Under the pieces are notes generated by a model. The model was not told where the DNA came from and searched no databases. It saw only the letters and a program-made list of their open reading frames with translations. Source: Coregonus clupeaformis (taxonomy: Eukaryota; Chordata; Actinopteri; Salmoniformes; Salmonidae). From it: DNA of 64,000 nucleotides. Below are positions 20,303-30,945 of the stretch, one piece after another. Each line of letters opens with the position of its first letter. Position 1 is the first letter of the stretch. Location: the NCBI RefSeq assembly GCF_020615455.1, contig NC_059231.1, forward strand, positions 25,505,248 to 25,569,247, in the 5' to 3' direction. Position numbers and translations under genes: made by a program.

Positions 20303-21255
20303 ATGTTGGGAAGTGGCTTGACGCCCAATGGAAAAATGGCGTCCGTTGAGAGGGCAAGAACAAGATGTATGTCAGGAGAAGTGCAGTATTATCATAAGGA
20401 GACGTATACTTGGAATACGGAGGAAGAATGGAGGGAAAAAGAGAGGAAGAGGAGGTCTAAGAGAGGAAGGAAGAGGGTGAGCTTGAATCGGGTTAAAATT
20501 GGCTATGGTTTGTTAAAGAAGAATGGTAGAAAGTGTAAGCAGGGTGAGCTGTACGCCGGATCGAAGACAGGAGGAGAAATGCAAGTCAGTGAGGGCGAAG
20601 TATCGGAGGGGGTAGGTGTGGTGAAGTTCTTGGAGCCCGAGGCTTGCACCGAGGGTCAGGATAAAGATGAGTCTGAAGTTTTTAGAAGAAGTGGACGCTT
20701 GCCTTTTGGCTGATCCATTTCTGGTTTCAGGGTGGGTGAAAACAGAGTTGGGTGCTGTGGAATTGGTGAAAGTAACCAGAAGTGGTCTTGTGATAATTGT
20801 TTGTGTTTCTGCTGGTCAGAGGGAGCAGGCGCTCCACGTCAAACGAATGGGGACAAGAGATGTGAATTGTTTTGCTCTCAAGACAAGGGCGCCATTGAAA
20901 GGAGTGAATACTGGGGTAGCGGTAAATGTGAAAGTTTACCAACTGAAGGGGATGATTCCTGGTGTTTGTGATGCTCATCGTTTGGTGCAACGCAGACAGG
21001 GTGGCGTGAGTGGTGAAACAGAAGAGTCGGTCTGTTCTTTTGAGTTTTGATGTTGACTCTTTGCCTGACAAAGTGATGTTAGGATATATACAGTAAGTTA
21101 TCCAGTACAAGCTTTTGTGACGAATACATTACGTTGTTACAGGTGTCAATCTTATGGGCATGTGACAGCAGTGTGTAGGAGGGAGGTTCCTAGGTGTGAG
21201 AAATGTGCAGAAGGGCATGAGACAAAGGAATGTGTAGCTTTGTGGAAAGTGATCA
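20303..21255 (+). pseudogene. Second I/Nimb-like LINE ORF1, with zinc knuckles
   Basis: The first frame starts near 20336 (MASVERARTRCMSGEVQYYH) and is rich in Lys/Arg/Glu. A shift near 20680 leads to LADPFLVSGWVKTELGAVEL, VKVTRSGLVIIVCVSAGQRE and LKGMIPGVCDAHRLV. A further shift after 21040 leads to two zinc knuckles near 21137-21225, CYRCQSYGHVTAVC and CEKCAEGHETKEC. This is the RNA-binding ORF1 protein of the I/Nimb type. ORF2 is absent; the element breaks off at about 21255 in GCTAGCT-rich sequence. Confidence 0.72.
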
Positions 21256-21825
21256 AAAACGATGCATTATTAGCTAGCTAGCTACACATAAACTTAGTGT
21301 GCAGGCTAACTCAAATGAGATGCTAATGTAATGTTTGCTAGTTAGCTAGCTAACTTTACATACTGTATAGCTACGTTAATTAAATATCACCAGCTTGGGA
21401 ACTTCATATTAGCTAGTTAGCTATCTTGATGTATTTATCGTTGTAACTCCAAATGCATTTGTAACTAGGTAGGTAGCTAGCTAACAGCCATGGAAGAGGG
21501 TGGGTGAAAGGATTAGCTAGCACTTCTGGCTATCAGAGTGAGAAAGGAGAGAAGACTACTCTGGATAGGGCAGGTACCTTAGTTGTAGGGCATTATGAAA
21601 CTATTCTCCAGTTCCAGTCCTTAGCGAGAAAAATTGAGGACAGAGCGATATAACAACAATATTCAGGGCTGTCTAACTTGAGTATAATGCAGCCTGTTTC
21701 TTTGTGATGTTTTCTGTCCTCAGATACAGAGCCGTCAAACCCTGTCTGCAGATGAAAAGGTCCCAATGAATGTCCCAAGAGAGTAAGGGTATATCCTTGT
21801 ATGCCATGGATTATATGTGTACTTA
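21256..21825. other. Gene-free stretch, TAGC-rich
   Basis: Many copies of TAGCTAGC and GTTAGCTAGC lie between 21270 and 21490. These palindromic words are common in fish non-coding DNA. There is no coding signal. Confidence 0.45.
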
Positions 21826-23447
21826 CAGTGGCTTGCAAAAGTTTTCAGCCCCCTTGGCATTTTTCCTATTTTGTTGCCTTACAACCTGGAATTCAAAAAT
21901 GGATTTTTGGGGGGTTTGTATCATCTGATTTACACAACATGCCTACCACTTTGAAGATGCAAAATATGTATTTTTTGTGAAACAAATAAGAAATAAGACA
22001 AAAAAACTAAACTTGAGCGTGTATAACTATTCACCCCCCAAAGTCAATACTATGTAGAGCCACCTTTTGCAGCAATTACAGCTGCAAGTCTCTTGGGGTA
22101 TGTCTCTATATGCTTGGCACATCTAGCCACTGGGATTTTTGCCCATTCTTCAAGGCAAAACTGCTGGTGTACAGCAATCTTTAAGTCATATCACAGATTC
22201 TCAATTGGATTGAGGTCTGGGCTTTGACTAGGCCATTCCAAGACATTTAAATGTTTCCCCTTAAACCACTCGAGTGTTGCTTTAGCAGTATGCTTAGGGT
22301 CATTGTCCTGCTGGAAGGTGAACCTCCGTCTCAGTCTCAAATCTCTGGAAGACTGAAACAGGTTTCCCTCAAGAATTTCCCTGTGTTTAGCGCCATCCAT
22401 CATTCCTTCAATTCTGACCAGTTTCCCAGTCCCTGCCGATGGGAAAACATCCCCACAGCATGATGCTGCCACCACCATGCTTCACTGTGGGGATGGTGTT
22501 CTTGGGGTGATGAGAGGTGTTAGGTTTGCACCAGACATAGCGTTTTCCTTGATGGCCAAAAAACACAATTTTAGTCTCATCTGACCAGAGTACCTTCTTC
22601 CAAATGTTTGCGGAGTCTCCCGCATGCCTTTTGGCGAACAACAAACGTGTTTGCTTATTTTTTTTCTTTAAGCAATGGCTTTTTCTGGCCACTCTTCTGC
22701 AAAGCCCAGCTCTGTGGAGTGTATGGCTTAAAGTGGTCTTATGGACAGATACTCCAATCTCCACTGTGGAGCTTTGCAGGTCCTTCAGGGTTATCTTTGG
22801 TCTCTTTGTTGCCTCTCTGATTAATGCCCTCCTTGCCTGGGCCGTGAGTTTTGGTGGGCGGCCCTCTCTTAGCAGGTTTGTTGTGGTGCCATATCCTTTC
22901 CATTGTTTTATAATGGATTTAATGGTGCTCCGTGGGTTGTTCAAAGTTTCAGATATTTTTTTATAACCCAACCCTGATCTGTACTTCTCCACAACTTTGT
23001 CCCTGACCTGTTTGGAGAGCTCCTTGGTCTTCATGGTGCCGCTTGCTTGGTGGTGCCCCTTGCTTAGTGGTGTTGCAGACTCTGGGGCCTTTCAGAACAG
23101 GTGTATATATACTGAGATCATGTGACAGATCATGTGACACTTAAAGTCCACCTGTGTGCAATCTATTTAACTAATTATGTGACTTCTGAAGGTAATTGGT
23201 TGCACCAGATCTTATTTAGGGGCTTCATAGCAAAGGGGGTGAATACATATGCACGCACCACTTTTCTGTTATTTATTTGTACAAATTTTTTTAAACAAGT
23301 ATTTTTATTTATTTCACTTCACCAATTTGGACTATTTTGTGTATGTCCATTACATGAAATCCAAATAAAAATCAATTTAAATTACAGGTTGTAATGCAAC
23401 AAAATAGGAAAAACGCCAAGGGGGATGAATACTTTTGCAAGGCACTG
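21826..23447 (-). mobile_element. Tc1 transposon (CAGTGGCTTGCAAAAG ends)
   Basis: It starts CAGTGGCTTGCAAAAGTTTT and ends with the inverted form ACTTTTGCAAGGCACTG. TA flanks both ends (21824-21825, 23448-23449). It is 1,622 bp with the transposase on the minus strand. An internally deleted relative is at 33002-33530. Confidence 0.94.
22050..23034 (-). pseudogene. Tc1 transposase, frameshifts and a nonsense codon
   Basis: It starts MKTKELSKQVRDKVVEKYRS. The DNA-binding half and LWSDETKIVFFGHQG (first catalytic Asp) are open. Near 22440 the frame shifts (CFPIGRDWETG against FPSAGTGKLVRIEG). The core continues FTFQQDNDPKHTAKA (second Asp) and NPIENL (Glu), and then a stop replaces the Trp after IENL. 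The C-terminus ends near 22050 in KGGST with a stop where relatives have KY. Confidence 0.88.
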
Positions 23448-23619
23448 TATTATTAAAGTACAGCATGTTTACAATATCATACAATAGTCTTTTACACATT
23501 CCAAATTACATTTTATATATTCATATGGTTTAAGGGTGAAGGTGCTCTACTCAAATGGCACAACCGAATCATTCAGATTGACCACAGCATATAACAACCA
23601 TCTTGTATAATTAGGGGGT

Positions 23620-24041
23620 TGTCGTGGAAATTCTAATCAAGTAAGGAAGAGACTTTCAATTTCTTCAAACAATCATACTTTAATATCGATTCATTATTGC
23701 AATAATGGAGCTGGTCAACAAACCACCCGTAGGTGACCAGGGTCGGGTCTCCGTTTTTATAGAAAGATACAATCTCATTTATGTATGTGCAGTTTAGCAG
23801 GTGTGTGAGATCATGGTGGGAATAAACAAGTGATAACGACAGTTCCGTTACTCCTTTCTGCTGATATTTAGCTGCTTCTTCTCAAGCTAGCCTCTGTTCT
23901 CCTCACAGCTGTGCCCTTGAAAGATACCAAAGCAACAGGATGAACCAAAACTGTGGTCCCTTTCAAACGGCCCTTTGTCTTTTGGCCGCGTGACTTAAGC
24001 AGCACACAGACAGAAAGGGAAAATACTAGCTTCCTCTTACA
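23620..24041 (-). mobile_element. Probable solo LTR without target duplication
   Basis: Read on the minus strand the block begins TGTAAGAGGAAGCTAG and ends TTCCACGACA (TG...CA). It has TATAAAAACGG two thirds along and ATTAAAG/AATAATG-type signals near the end. It is 422 bp, LTR-like in composition and order of signals. The flanks (AGGGGGT and TGAACA) do not match, so either the duplication has decayed or this LTR joins two different elements by recombination. Confidence 0.6.
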
Positions 24042-24310
24042 TGAACAAACATTTGATTTAAAAAAATCACTTTTATATAGTGCATAACAGAGATTGTAAT
24101 TTTTCTACCATAGGATGTCTCCTTTCATATTTGGAAAAGGACAAAGTAGTAGAAGTAGAAAATGATGTTGCTGCAGCATTGCTCATCTTCACAGTGGGAA
24201 TCCAGTCGACATGGGTGTCTTGATAGAGGTCAGCTGGTGAACCTACAGTAGTACATAAACAAATGAAAAGCACACCTGATGTTAGAATATCACTTCTTCA
24301 GGTCACCTAT

Positions 24311-24629
24311 ACATTTACATTTTAGTCATTTAGCAGACGCTCTTATCCAGAGCGACTTACAGTTAGTGAATACATATTTTTTTTTTATACTGGCCCCCCG
24401 TGGGAATCAAACCCACAACCCTGGCGTTGCAAACGCCATGCTCTATCAACTGAGCTACATCCCTGCCGGCCATTCCCTCCCCTACCCTGGACGACGCTGG
24501 GCCAATTATGCGCCGCCCATGAGTCTCTCGGTCGCGGCCGGCTGCGACAGAGCCTGGATTCGAACCAGGATCTCTAGTGGCACAGTTAGCACTGCGATGC
24601 AGTGCCTTAGACCACTGCGCCACTCAGGG
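24311..24629 (-). mobile_element. Two-headed tRNA-derived SINE, copy 1
   Basis: Read on the minus strand: a first tRNA-like unit (CCCTGAGTGGCGCAGTGG to GGTTCGAATCCAGGCTC), a GC-rich linker (GGGCGGCGCATAATTGGCCC), then a second tRNA-like unit (GATGTAGCTCAGTTGATAGA to GGTTTGATTCCCACGGGG). A T/A tract and the tail TAAGTCGCTCTGGATAAGAG, GCGTCTGCTAAATGACTAAA follow. Both units keep A and B boxes, so two Pol III promoters are present. Copy 2 lies 1.7 kb away in the same orientation. Confidence 0.85.
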
Positions 24630-25308
24630 CTCTTAATTGTTTGGTTGTGTTTAATTCATTCAGGTGTTTTAGTGTCATATAAAGATTAAGATTAAATCTG
24701 TTGTTGGGCTGGAACAACCAATAGTCAACACAGCAGGTTGTCCTATCCCATTGAGGTCTTTGTCCTGTGCTGTAATGTCCATACATTTCCCCTCTTATGA
24801 AAAAAGTTCTCAACAAATTATAATTGGGTTATCATATGAAGATATGATATATCATACTTCTTGCGCTGCGCCGAGCAGCACAGAGCTGTTTGAATATATG
24901 ATAACCACTAGAGATTTTTGAGACAATAATGTCCTCCAGGCTATATGGACATCATATTGTACAATTGGCGTCTCCCCTTTTCATGGTCATGGCTAGAAGA
25001 AGTCTAGCTTTTGTCAAATTAACATCATATTTGACATTTCATAGCAGATTAGGAGAATTTAGGCAGCAGGTTAGGATAATTAGGTTACAGTTTGGAAAAG
25101 GATTAGGTAAAATGCAAAAACATATTTTTGTCAATTTGACAAAAGCTGGATCCCTTTTAGCCAGGACCCCTTTTTCATAGGCCTAGATTACATGGTTTTA
25201 TTCAAGACAGGGTCGTTTTTATTGATCTGTTGTCAGTGTCAGTAGAGTAGACCTAGGCTACCATCCTATTAAAAAAGATTCAGCTAATTTCTCCAGTCAT
25301 TTCAAGTG
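24630..25308. other. Gene-free stretch
   Basis: Nothing recognisable apart from AT-rich sequence. The open frame at 24929-25180 has no known domain. Confidence 0.4.
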
Positions 25309-25505
25309 TATTATAAATTGGGTGGTTCGAGCCCTGCATGCTGATTGGCTGACAGCTGTGGTATATCAGACCATATACCACGGGTATGACAAAACATTTA
25401 TTTTTACTACTCTAATTACATTGGTAACCAGTTCATAATAGCAATGGAACCGCAGGGGTTTGTGATATATGGCCAATATACCACAGCTAAGGGCTGTGTC
25501 CATGC
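25309..25505. repeat. Salmonid-type MITE, right end missing
   Basis: ATTATAAATTGGGTGGTTCG through GATATATGGCCAATATACCA matches 37595-37780 closely, in the same orientation. This copy stops after GCTAAGGGCTGTG, where the second copy goes on into an inverted stretch. Confidence 0.75.
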
Positions 25506-26049
25506 ATTAGTCTGCAAATGCAAAAGTTTTTATTTTATGGTGAAAAATAGCTTCCCCAAAACTTTTAACTCACACGACACATGCTAATTGCTAGACTACA
25601 AGCTAGCTAGCTAATTTGGGCTAATTTAGTGTTGTTGTTAACACCTGGTTAGCTTAGATAAAATAAACTCGAAATCGATCAGACTTGACTGACCAGTGAT
25701 GAAATGATCGTAGCAGACCCATTACTGACAGCTGTCTGGGTTCAGGTCTTGATGGGAAAAACAGTTTCTTCGCGTTTCTGACTGTTCTTTTCTGACAAGA
25801 GTCTTATCTCATGTGGCACCAAGGGTGTTTCATGATTGCGGGGAATCTGTAAACATATTTTTCCCCCGTTGTCTTTCCTGCCTTGTTAGAGCAGCCAAAT
25901 ACTCTACAGAAAATGACCGTGGTGATGAATCAACTAGTTTTAGGCACTGTTATCATGCAGTTTGAGGTAGCCAATCGGCTGTTGTTGTCAGAACAGAATA
26001 ATTAATGCGGTGGTCTTCCAACATGGACACCAGGCATCAAACGTCAACT
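25506..26049. other. Gene-free stretch
   Basis: No coding, RNA or repeat signal that I can name. A short CTAGCTAGCTAAT run lies near 25605. Confidence 0.4.
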
Positions 26050-26372
26050 ACATTTAAAAAAACATTTTTAGTCATTTAGCAGACGCTCTTATCCAGAGCG
26101 ACTTACAGTTAGTGAATACATATTTTTTTTATACTGGCCCCCCGTGGGAATCGAACCCACAACCCTGGCGTTGCAAACGCCATGCTCTATCAACTGAGCT
26201 ACATCCCTGCCGGCCATTCCCTCCCCTACCCTGGACGACGCTGGGCCAATTGTGCGCCGCCCATGAGTCTCCCGGTCGCAGCCGGCGGCGACAGAGCCTG
26301 GATTCAAACCAGGATCTCTAGTGGCACAGTTAGCACTGCGATGCAGTGCCTTAGACCACTGCGCCACTCAGG
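26050..26372 (-). mobile_element. Two-headed tRNA-derived SINE, copy 2
   Basis: The organisation is the same as copy 1 (24311-24629) with few differences: the linker reads GCGCACAATTGGCCC, one B box reads GGTTTGAATCC, and the 3' tail carries an extra A run. It lies on the minus strand and ends at CCTGAGTGGCGCAG. Confidence 0.85.
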
Positions 26373-26394
26373 AGTACTACAAGCCCTCTATAGG

Positions 26395-26590
26395 CTATGC
26401 AGAGCCTTGGTCGGGTCCATTCGGGTCCACTCAGGTCTATCAGCTGTAGTTACATAGACCTGAGACCTGATGACAATCAAACAGGACACGACCCGGACCA
26501 GAAGGAAAAGTTAGAACTTTGGACCCGGACCCACTCGGGTACCAGGTCAGGTCTGTATTCGGGTGGACATGTGAAGACCTCTAAACTGGA
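26395..26590. repeat. Degenerate GGACCCG motif cluster, copy 2
   Basis: Repeated TCGGGTCCATTCGGGTCCAC, GACCCGGACCAGA and TTGGACCCGGACCCACTCGG words occur in both orientations. They match the words at 19235-19385. The 26395-26455 part reads largely as the inverse of the 26490-26560 part, giving the block a loose inverted-repeat structure. Confidence 0.5.
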
Positions 26591-27769
26591 GTAACCAGAG
26601 AATTTGCTTGACATTTGTAAGTTTAATAATCCTTGACTTTAGTCATCCCATGACATGCTCTCTTAGTTCACAGCAAGATACATAACAATAAGCAATTAAC
26701 ACAATTCTGATATCCAATTCTTTACATATTCAGATAATTAAATTCACAATTATAAGTAAAATAACTTCATTGACTGTTTACATGAAAACTAATAACTTGG
26801 CCTAACATAAAACCAAATTGTTTGAATCCTCAGCATGATTCAGCAAAGTAGACACTTCCTACTGCAGCTTCCTTATAATGTGACCAGTGACGTTATAAGG
26901 GGTTTTAATAGCACAGTAGGGGCTCCCCCATACCAGTTTGACATTTACAGAGGGGAATCTTGTTTAGCCCAGACAGATCTACATTAGACCAACACCAGGA
27001 ACATGCAGTATACAAGATGTATAAAGACAAAAGTTTCAATGATGGCCGTTCACAGTCATGCATTAGCTATATAACTACAGTAGTCTTGTTTAATCTGCTA
27101 CTCTTTTTTAGAAATATGAAAGCACCAGTACTTTAAGAAGTGAGTAAACTCTACAACTGCAATATACAGACTCAGGCTGCCTTTTCTTGTGGGGGGGGAC
27201 TTTGTCCACTGAGTCTAGCTCACGTTCAGTCCATTGATCACAGTCATTTCTCCCATTATGCGGTTCTCCTCTTCTCTTTTAGTTCCTAAACCTTGTCTAC
27301 ATGGCCACATTTTGTACGATACCCTCGTCATCATATTCATAACTCAGGGATCAGTTCAGTGTCACCGAACTGGGGAAAACCGTGATAAACCACTTTCAGG
27401 TGCTGTTTGCCTCGTTGCGTAACACCCACAGAATAGTTCAGACATGACGGTACAACACATTGCTCAATGTTGCTCCAAGTTTCTACGTTGAACACAGGCC
27501 TTATTTTAAGTTTCATTTCCTCTCATTATCATCCCTCCATTTTGTTGTCTGTCAGTTGAAGAGAGATTGTTGCATCAGAGGGGGGAGACGCTCCACACAT
27601 TCGGGCAGAGTCATTTTCATACGCATTCAACGACTGGGTCTCGCCTCTTTCCTGCCTCTCTGTGTCTCTCTGCTTCTTCCAGGGAAAAACACAAAACATT
27701 GCTCACACACAAAGTGTTAAACGCTATTGTTCAATTCACAACTCTGTTCAATCACTATTTAAGTACTAT
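26591..27769. other. Downstream region of the B7-like gene
   Basis: No repeat that I recognise. Because the B7-like gene is transcribed leftward, its 3' UTR, or a further cytoplasmic exon if the donor at 27899-27900 is used, would lie here. I could not identify such an exon with confidence. Confidence 0.4.
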
Positions 27770-27788
27770 TTTATTTGTATGTTTTATT
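27770..27788 (-). terminator. Candidate polyadenylation signals
   Basis: Two AATAAA hexamers are read on the minus strand at 27788-27783 and 27775-27770, about 62-80 bases after the TAA that ends the transmembrane exon frame. They are well placed to end a short 3' UTR of the B7-like gene. Confidence 0.45.
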
Positions 27789-27849
27789 TAAAACTCAAAC
27801 ACAATTGATTAACCATTGAACTTTGCTCTCTGGTTTTCTTACTAGAGCA

Positions 27850-28034
27850 TTAAACACTTGGCCAGAAATCAAGTGGCAGATAATGAGGGCAATGGCTCAC
27901 CGTTGACCTTTCATGTCGGCAACATCTAGTTAGTAAGAACACCAGCGGGACTCCCACAATAAACATCACAACCAGACTGACAGCCACAACTCCTGCAACC
28001 ACTACTTTATCAGGACTGCTAGTTCCCATGGACA
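27850..28034 (-). CDS. B7-like (ICOS-ligand-like) exon 4: transmembrane segment
   Basis: The acceptor TTTCCAG precedes 28034. The phase-1 junction gives V-SMGTSSPDKVVVAGVVAVSL, then VVMFIVGVPLVFLL, a single membrane-spanning stretch, and a basic cytoplasmic start TRCCRHERST. If read through, the frame ends at TAA 27850-27852 (FWPSV), giving a total protein of 285 residues. A good donor (ACG|GTGAGC, GT at 27900-27899) would instead splice to an unseen cytoplasmic exon. A short tail and nearby AATAAA signals slightly favour read-through, but this is not settled. Confidence 0.8.
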
Positions 28035-28514
28035 CTGGAAAGGAGAGAGGAAACAGAAAACATATGAATAGTGAATATAAACTATGACACGCTCCAAAAA
28101 CATGTTTTAGATGAGAAAAGGTGAAGCAAAAAAGTTGTCAGAGGAAGAATTTGAAAAGGCAGACCTCTTGGTGTAACTTGACCTGTGGTGAGAAGGCTTT
28201 CCAACAAAAACTCACACTTCCTCCCAACATGCCACAGCAGCGTAACTTTCTTTGTTGACTACCCTTCAACATATCACTGTGGATTCCAGCTCCTTCCTTT
28301 TTCAGTCAGAGGAAACACTGTTCTCTACACATTGGTAATGCTAATAGAGATAATACTGTTGTTTCATTCTAGCACAGAGTTCAGGTTTTCCCTGTTGTAT
28401 TTTTATGCCTGGGCTTTCCCTAGCTTTCCCCCACCCTTACGCACATACACACAAGCACGCATGCACCCACTCCTAGCTTTTCATTCTCATGTATTCCTAT
28501 GCAGATGTTTTATC

Positions 28515-29575
28515 AAATCAAATTTTATTGGCCACATGCCCCGAATACAACAGGTATAGACATTACAGTGAAATGCTTACTTACAGCCCTTAACCAACAA
28601 TGCATTTATTTTTCAATAAAAAAGTAAAATAAAACAACAACAAAAAAGTGTTGAGGAAAAAAAGAGCAGAAGTAAAATAAAATAACAGTAGGGAGGCTAT
28701 ATATACAGGGGGGTACCGGTGCAGAGTCAATGTGTGGGGGCACCGGCTAGTTGAGGTAGTTGAGATAATATGTACATGTGGGTAGAGTTAATGTGACTAT
28801 GCATAAATAATTAACAGAGTAGCAGTAGCGTAACAAGATGGGGTGGGGGTGGGGGGGGCAGTGCAAATAGTCCGGGTAGCCATGATTAGCTGTTCAGGAG
28901 TCTTATGGCTTAGGGGTAGAAGCTGTTGAGAAGTCTTATGGACCTAGACTTGGCACTCCGGTACCGCTTGCCGTGCTATAGCAGAGAGAACAGTCTATGA
29001 CTAGGGTGGCTGGAGTCTTTGACAATTTTGAGGGCCTTCCTCTGACACCGCCTGGTATAGAGGTCCTGGATGGCAGGAAGCTTGGCCCCAGTGATGTACT
29101 GGGCCGTACGCACTACCCTCTGTAGTGCCTTGCGGTCGGAGGCCGAGCAGTTGCCATACCAGGCGGTGATGCAACCAGTCAGGATGCTCTCGATGGTGCA
29201 GCTGTAGAATCTTGCCAAATCTTTTCAGTCACCTGAGGGGGAATAGGCTTTGTTGTGCCCTCTTCACGACTGCCTTGGTGTGTTTGGACCATGATAGTTC
29301 GTTGGTGATGTGGACACCAAGGAACTTGAAGCTCTCAACCTGTTCCACTACAGCCCTGTCGATGAGAATGGGGGAGTGCTCAGTCCTCTTTTTTTTCCTG
29401 TAGTCCACAATCATCTCCTTTGTCTTGGTCACGTTGAGGGAGAGGTTGTTATCCTGGTACCACACGGCCAGGACTCTGACCTCCTCCCTATAGGCTGTCT
29501 CATCGTTGTCGGTGATCAGGCCTACCAGTGTTGTGTCATCAGCAAACTTAATGATGGTGTTGGAATCGTTTTAGG
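28515..29575 (-). mobile_element. L2-like LINE, 3' part (RSg-1 type)
   Basis: On the minus strand the frame contains WYQDNNLSLNVTKTKEMIVD, VEQVESFKFLGVHITNELSW, SIESILTGCITAWYGNCSAS and DRKALQRVVRTAQYITGAKL. This is the C-terminal half of L2-clade ORF2, with one frameshift near 29225. The RT catalytic box lies upstream and is missing. The 3' UTR ends at about 28515 with CAATAAAATTTGATTTGAT. It lies in intron 3 of the B7-like gene, in the same transcriptional direction. Confidence 0.82.
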
Positions 29576-29694
29576 AGTTTTTGTACAAGCTGAGACCCAA
29601 ATCAAAATTATTCAATGTAATCCAGACCCTGACTACCATGATATACTGCTACTGGTTAGTAGATCTACTGGTATCACTAGTCTCCTGTACTCAC

Positions 29695-30012
29695 CAAGCT
29701 TTTGATTGCAGCTGGAGTTGGAGGTGAGATTAGAGGCCAGGGCTGTGTTCTCCACCACACACTGCAGTTTTTCACCCTTATTCAGCTCGATGGTCAGGTT
29801 GCTGGTCAGGCTGTAGAGTCCTGTAAAGTTGTCCAGGTGGGTCACATCCCTCCTGGAGGGGTTCACCAGAGGATGTCCATCCAGCTCCCAGTGAATCTGG
29901 CCCTCTGGATAGCCCCCGGAGGCTTTACACTGGTACACCCCCGACCCCTCTCCCCCTCCGGAACACGCCGAAGCCTGGTCTGAGACGAGGTCCATATAGA
30001 CACTGTAGCTCG
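29695..30012 (-). CDS. B7-like exon 3: membrane-proximal Ig domain (C type)
   Basis: This is a 318-nt exon in phase 1-1. The acceptor CTCTCCAG lies before 30012 and the donor CTTG|GTGAGT after 29695. The peptide includes VYQCKASGGYPEGQIHWELD, with the first Cys, the GGYPE box typical of B7 and butyrophilin C domains, and the core Trp. GLYSLTSNLTIELNKGEKLQ, then CVVENTALASNLT, gives the second Cys. Several N-glycosylation sequons are present (NFT, NLT, NSS). Domain order V-C and one exon per domain are as in CD80, CD86 and ICOS ligand. The phrase GLYSLTSNL...CVVEN is closest in feel to ICOS ligand. Confidence 0.88.
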
Positions 30013-30156
30013 CTGGAGAGGAGAGAGGAGATAATCAACAACAGCGTGCCTGAAATTGAGTAATTTTTTAAGTAGAAAAGAAAGGGAGGGAAGTAAACAA
30101 TGAAATAAAACGATGGCGGAAAGACAATGAACAAACAAACCAACCAAATTACTTAC

Positions 30157-30465
30157 CAGCCACATGTAGAATAACGTTTTTGTAGACATAAGCGTTGGCT
30201 GTATAGGAGCATTTGTACACCCCGTTGTCTGCCACAGTGATGCCTGAGAGGAGCAGGGAACAGTTGTCCTTGTCTTCATTCAGAAAGAGACGGACCCTGT
30301 TTTCATATCCATTCCCTATGGTTGTGTTGTTATGACTTCCATCATGATAGAGCACGGTGGTATGCTCTTCTAGCTGCCAGTATATGTTCATTTTCTCATT
30401 TCGTTTTACGCAGGGGCATTGCAGGAGGACCTTCTGTTCCACAATTGCTTGCACATCTGACTGGG
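30157..30465 (-). CDS. B7-like exon 2: membrane-distal Ig domain (V type)
   Basis: This is a 309-nt exon in phase 1-1. The acceptor CTTGTCTTCTAG lies before 30465 and the donor GCTG|GTAAGT after 30157. The peptide begins AQSDVQAIVEQKVLLQCPC (first Cys) and continues MNIYWQLEEHTTVLYHDG (core Trp) and NCSLLLSGITVADNGVYKCS (the DxGxYxC signature and second Cys). The phrase IYWQLEE...VLYHDGS resembles the front sheet of ICOS ligand and CD80, the receptor-binding face. Potential glycosylation lies at NNTT and NCS. An extracellular, receptor-binding role is inferred from the family. Confidence 0.9.
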
Positions 30466-30744
30466 CTAGAAGACAAGAAAAGGCCCAGTTGAGCAGGTTC
30501 AATTTCTCAAGGTTAATTTCCATAATGTTTTTGGCAAGTTGCATTTGTCTGTAACAAGATAAGAAAAAAAGTTGGAAAATAACAACAGTAGCTTATAAAA
30601 ACTCCCATCGGTTCCGAAGAATATAGGAAACAAGAAGAGCCAGACTCTAAAGCAGGGACGGGCAACTTTGATGGGGGTGGGGGCCACAAAAAATCTCAAC
30701 TCATCATAAGGGGCTCACGGGTCTGCATACCCACATCCATATGA

Positions 30745-30945
30745 ACACGTGCAGTCAGAGCCGGCCCTAGCCTTTTGGGGGCCCTAAGCGAAATGTTGTT
30801 GGCGGGCACCCTGTGTGACAAAACTGCACATTTTAGTGGCCTTTTATTGTCCGCAGCACAAGGTGCACCTGTGTAATGATAATGCTGTTTAATCAGCTTC
30901 TTGCTATGCCACACCTGTCAAGTGGATGGATTATCTTGTGCACGG
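30745..30945. repeat. Fragment shared with the Tc1 at 60507-61317
   Basis: The stretch from about 30818 to 30945 (GACAAAACTGCACATTTTAG, then GGTGCACCTGTGTAATGATA, to GTGGATGGATTATCTTG) matches 61027-61160 in the same orientation. There it is the 5' region of a minus-strand Tc1. Here it runs straight into plus-strand transposase code, so the junction at about 30945 is a rearrangement. The 60 bases before it (GCCGGCCCTAGCCTTTTGGG) look like another dispersed repeat. Confidence 0.6.

Noticed and set aside
26128..26200. A minus-strand tRNA(Ala)-like gene
   Set aside because: It is the second head of a dimeric SINE that is repeated at 24311-24629.
30149..30156. IgV frame read on to a stop as LHVAGK, and upstream start MQLAKNIMEIN
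   Set aside because: The frame crosses the donor at 30156-30155 and the acceptor at 30467-30466; the true N-terminus is the signal exon at 34368.
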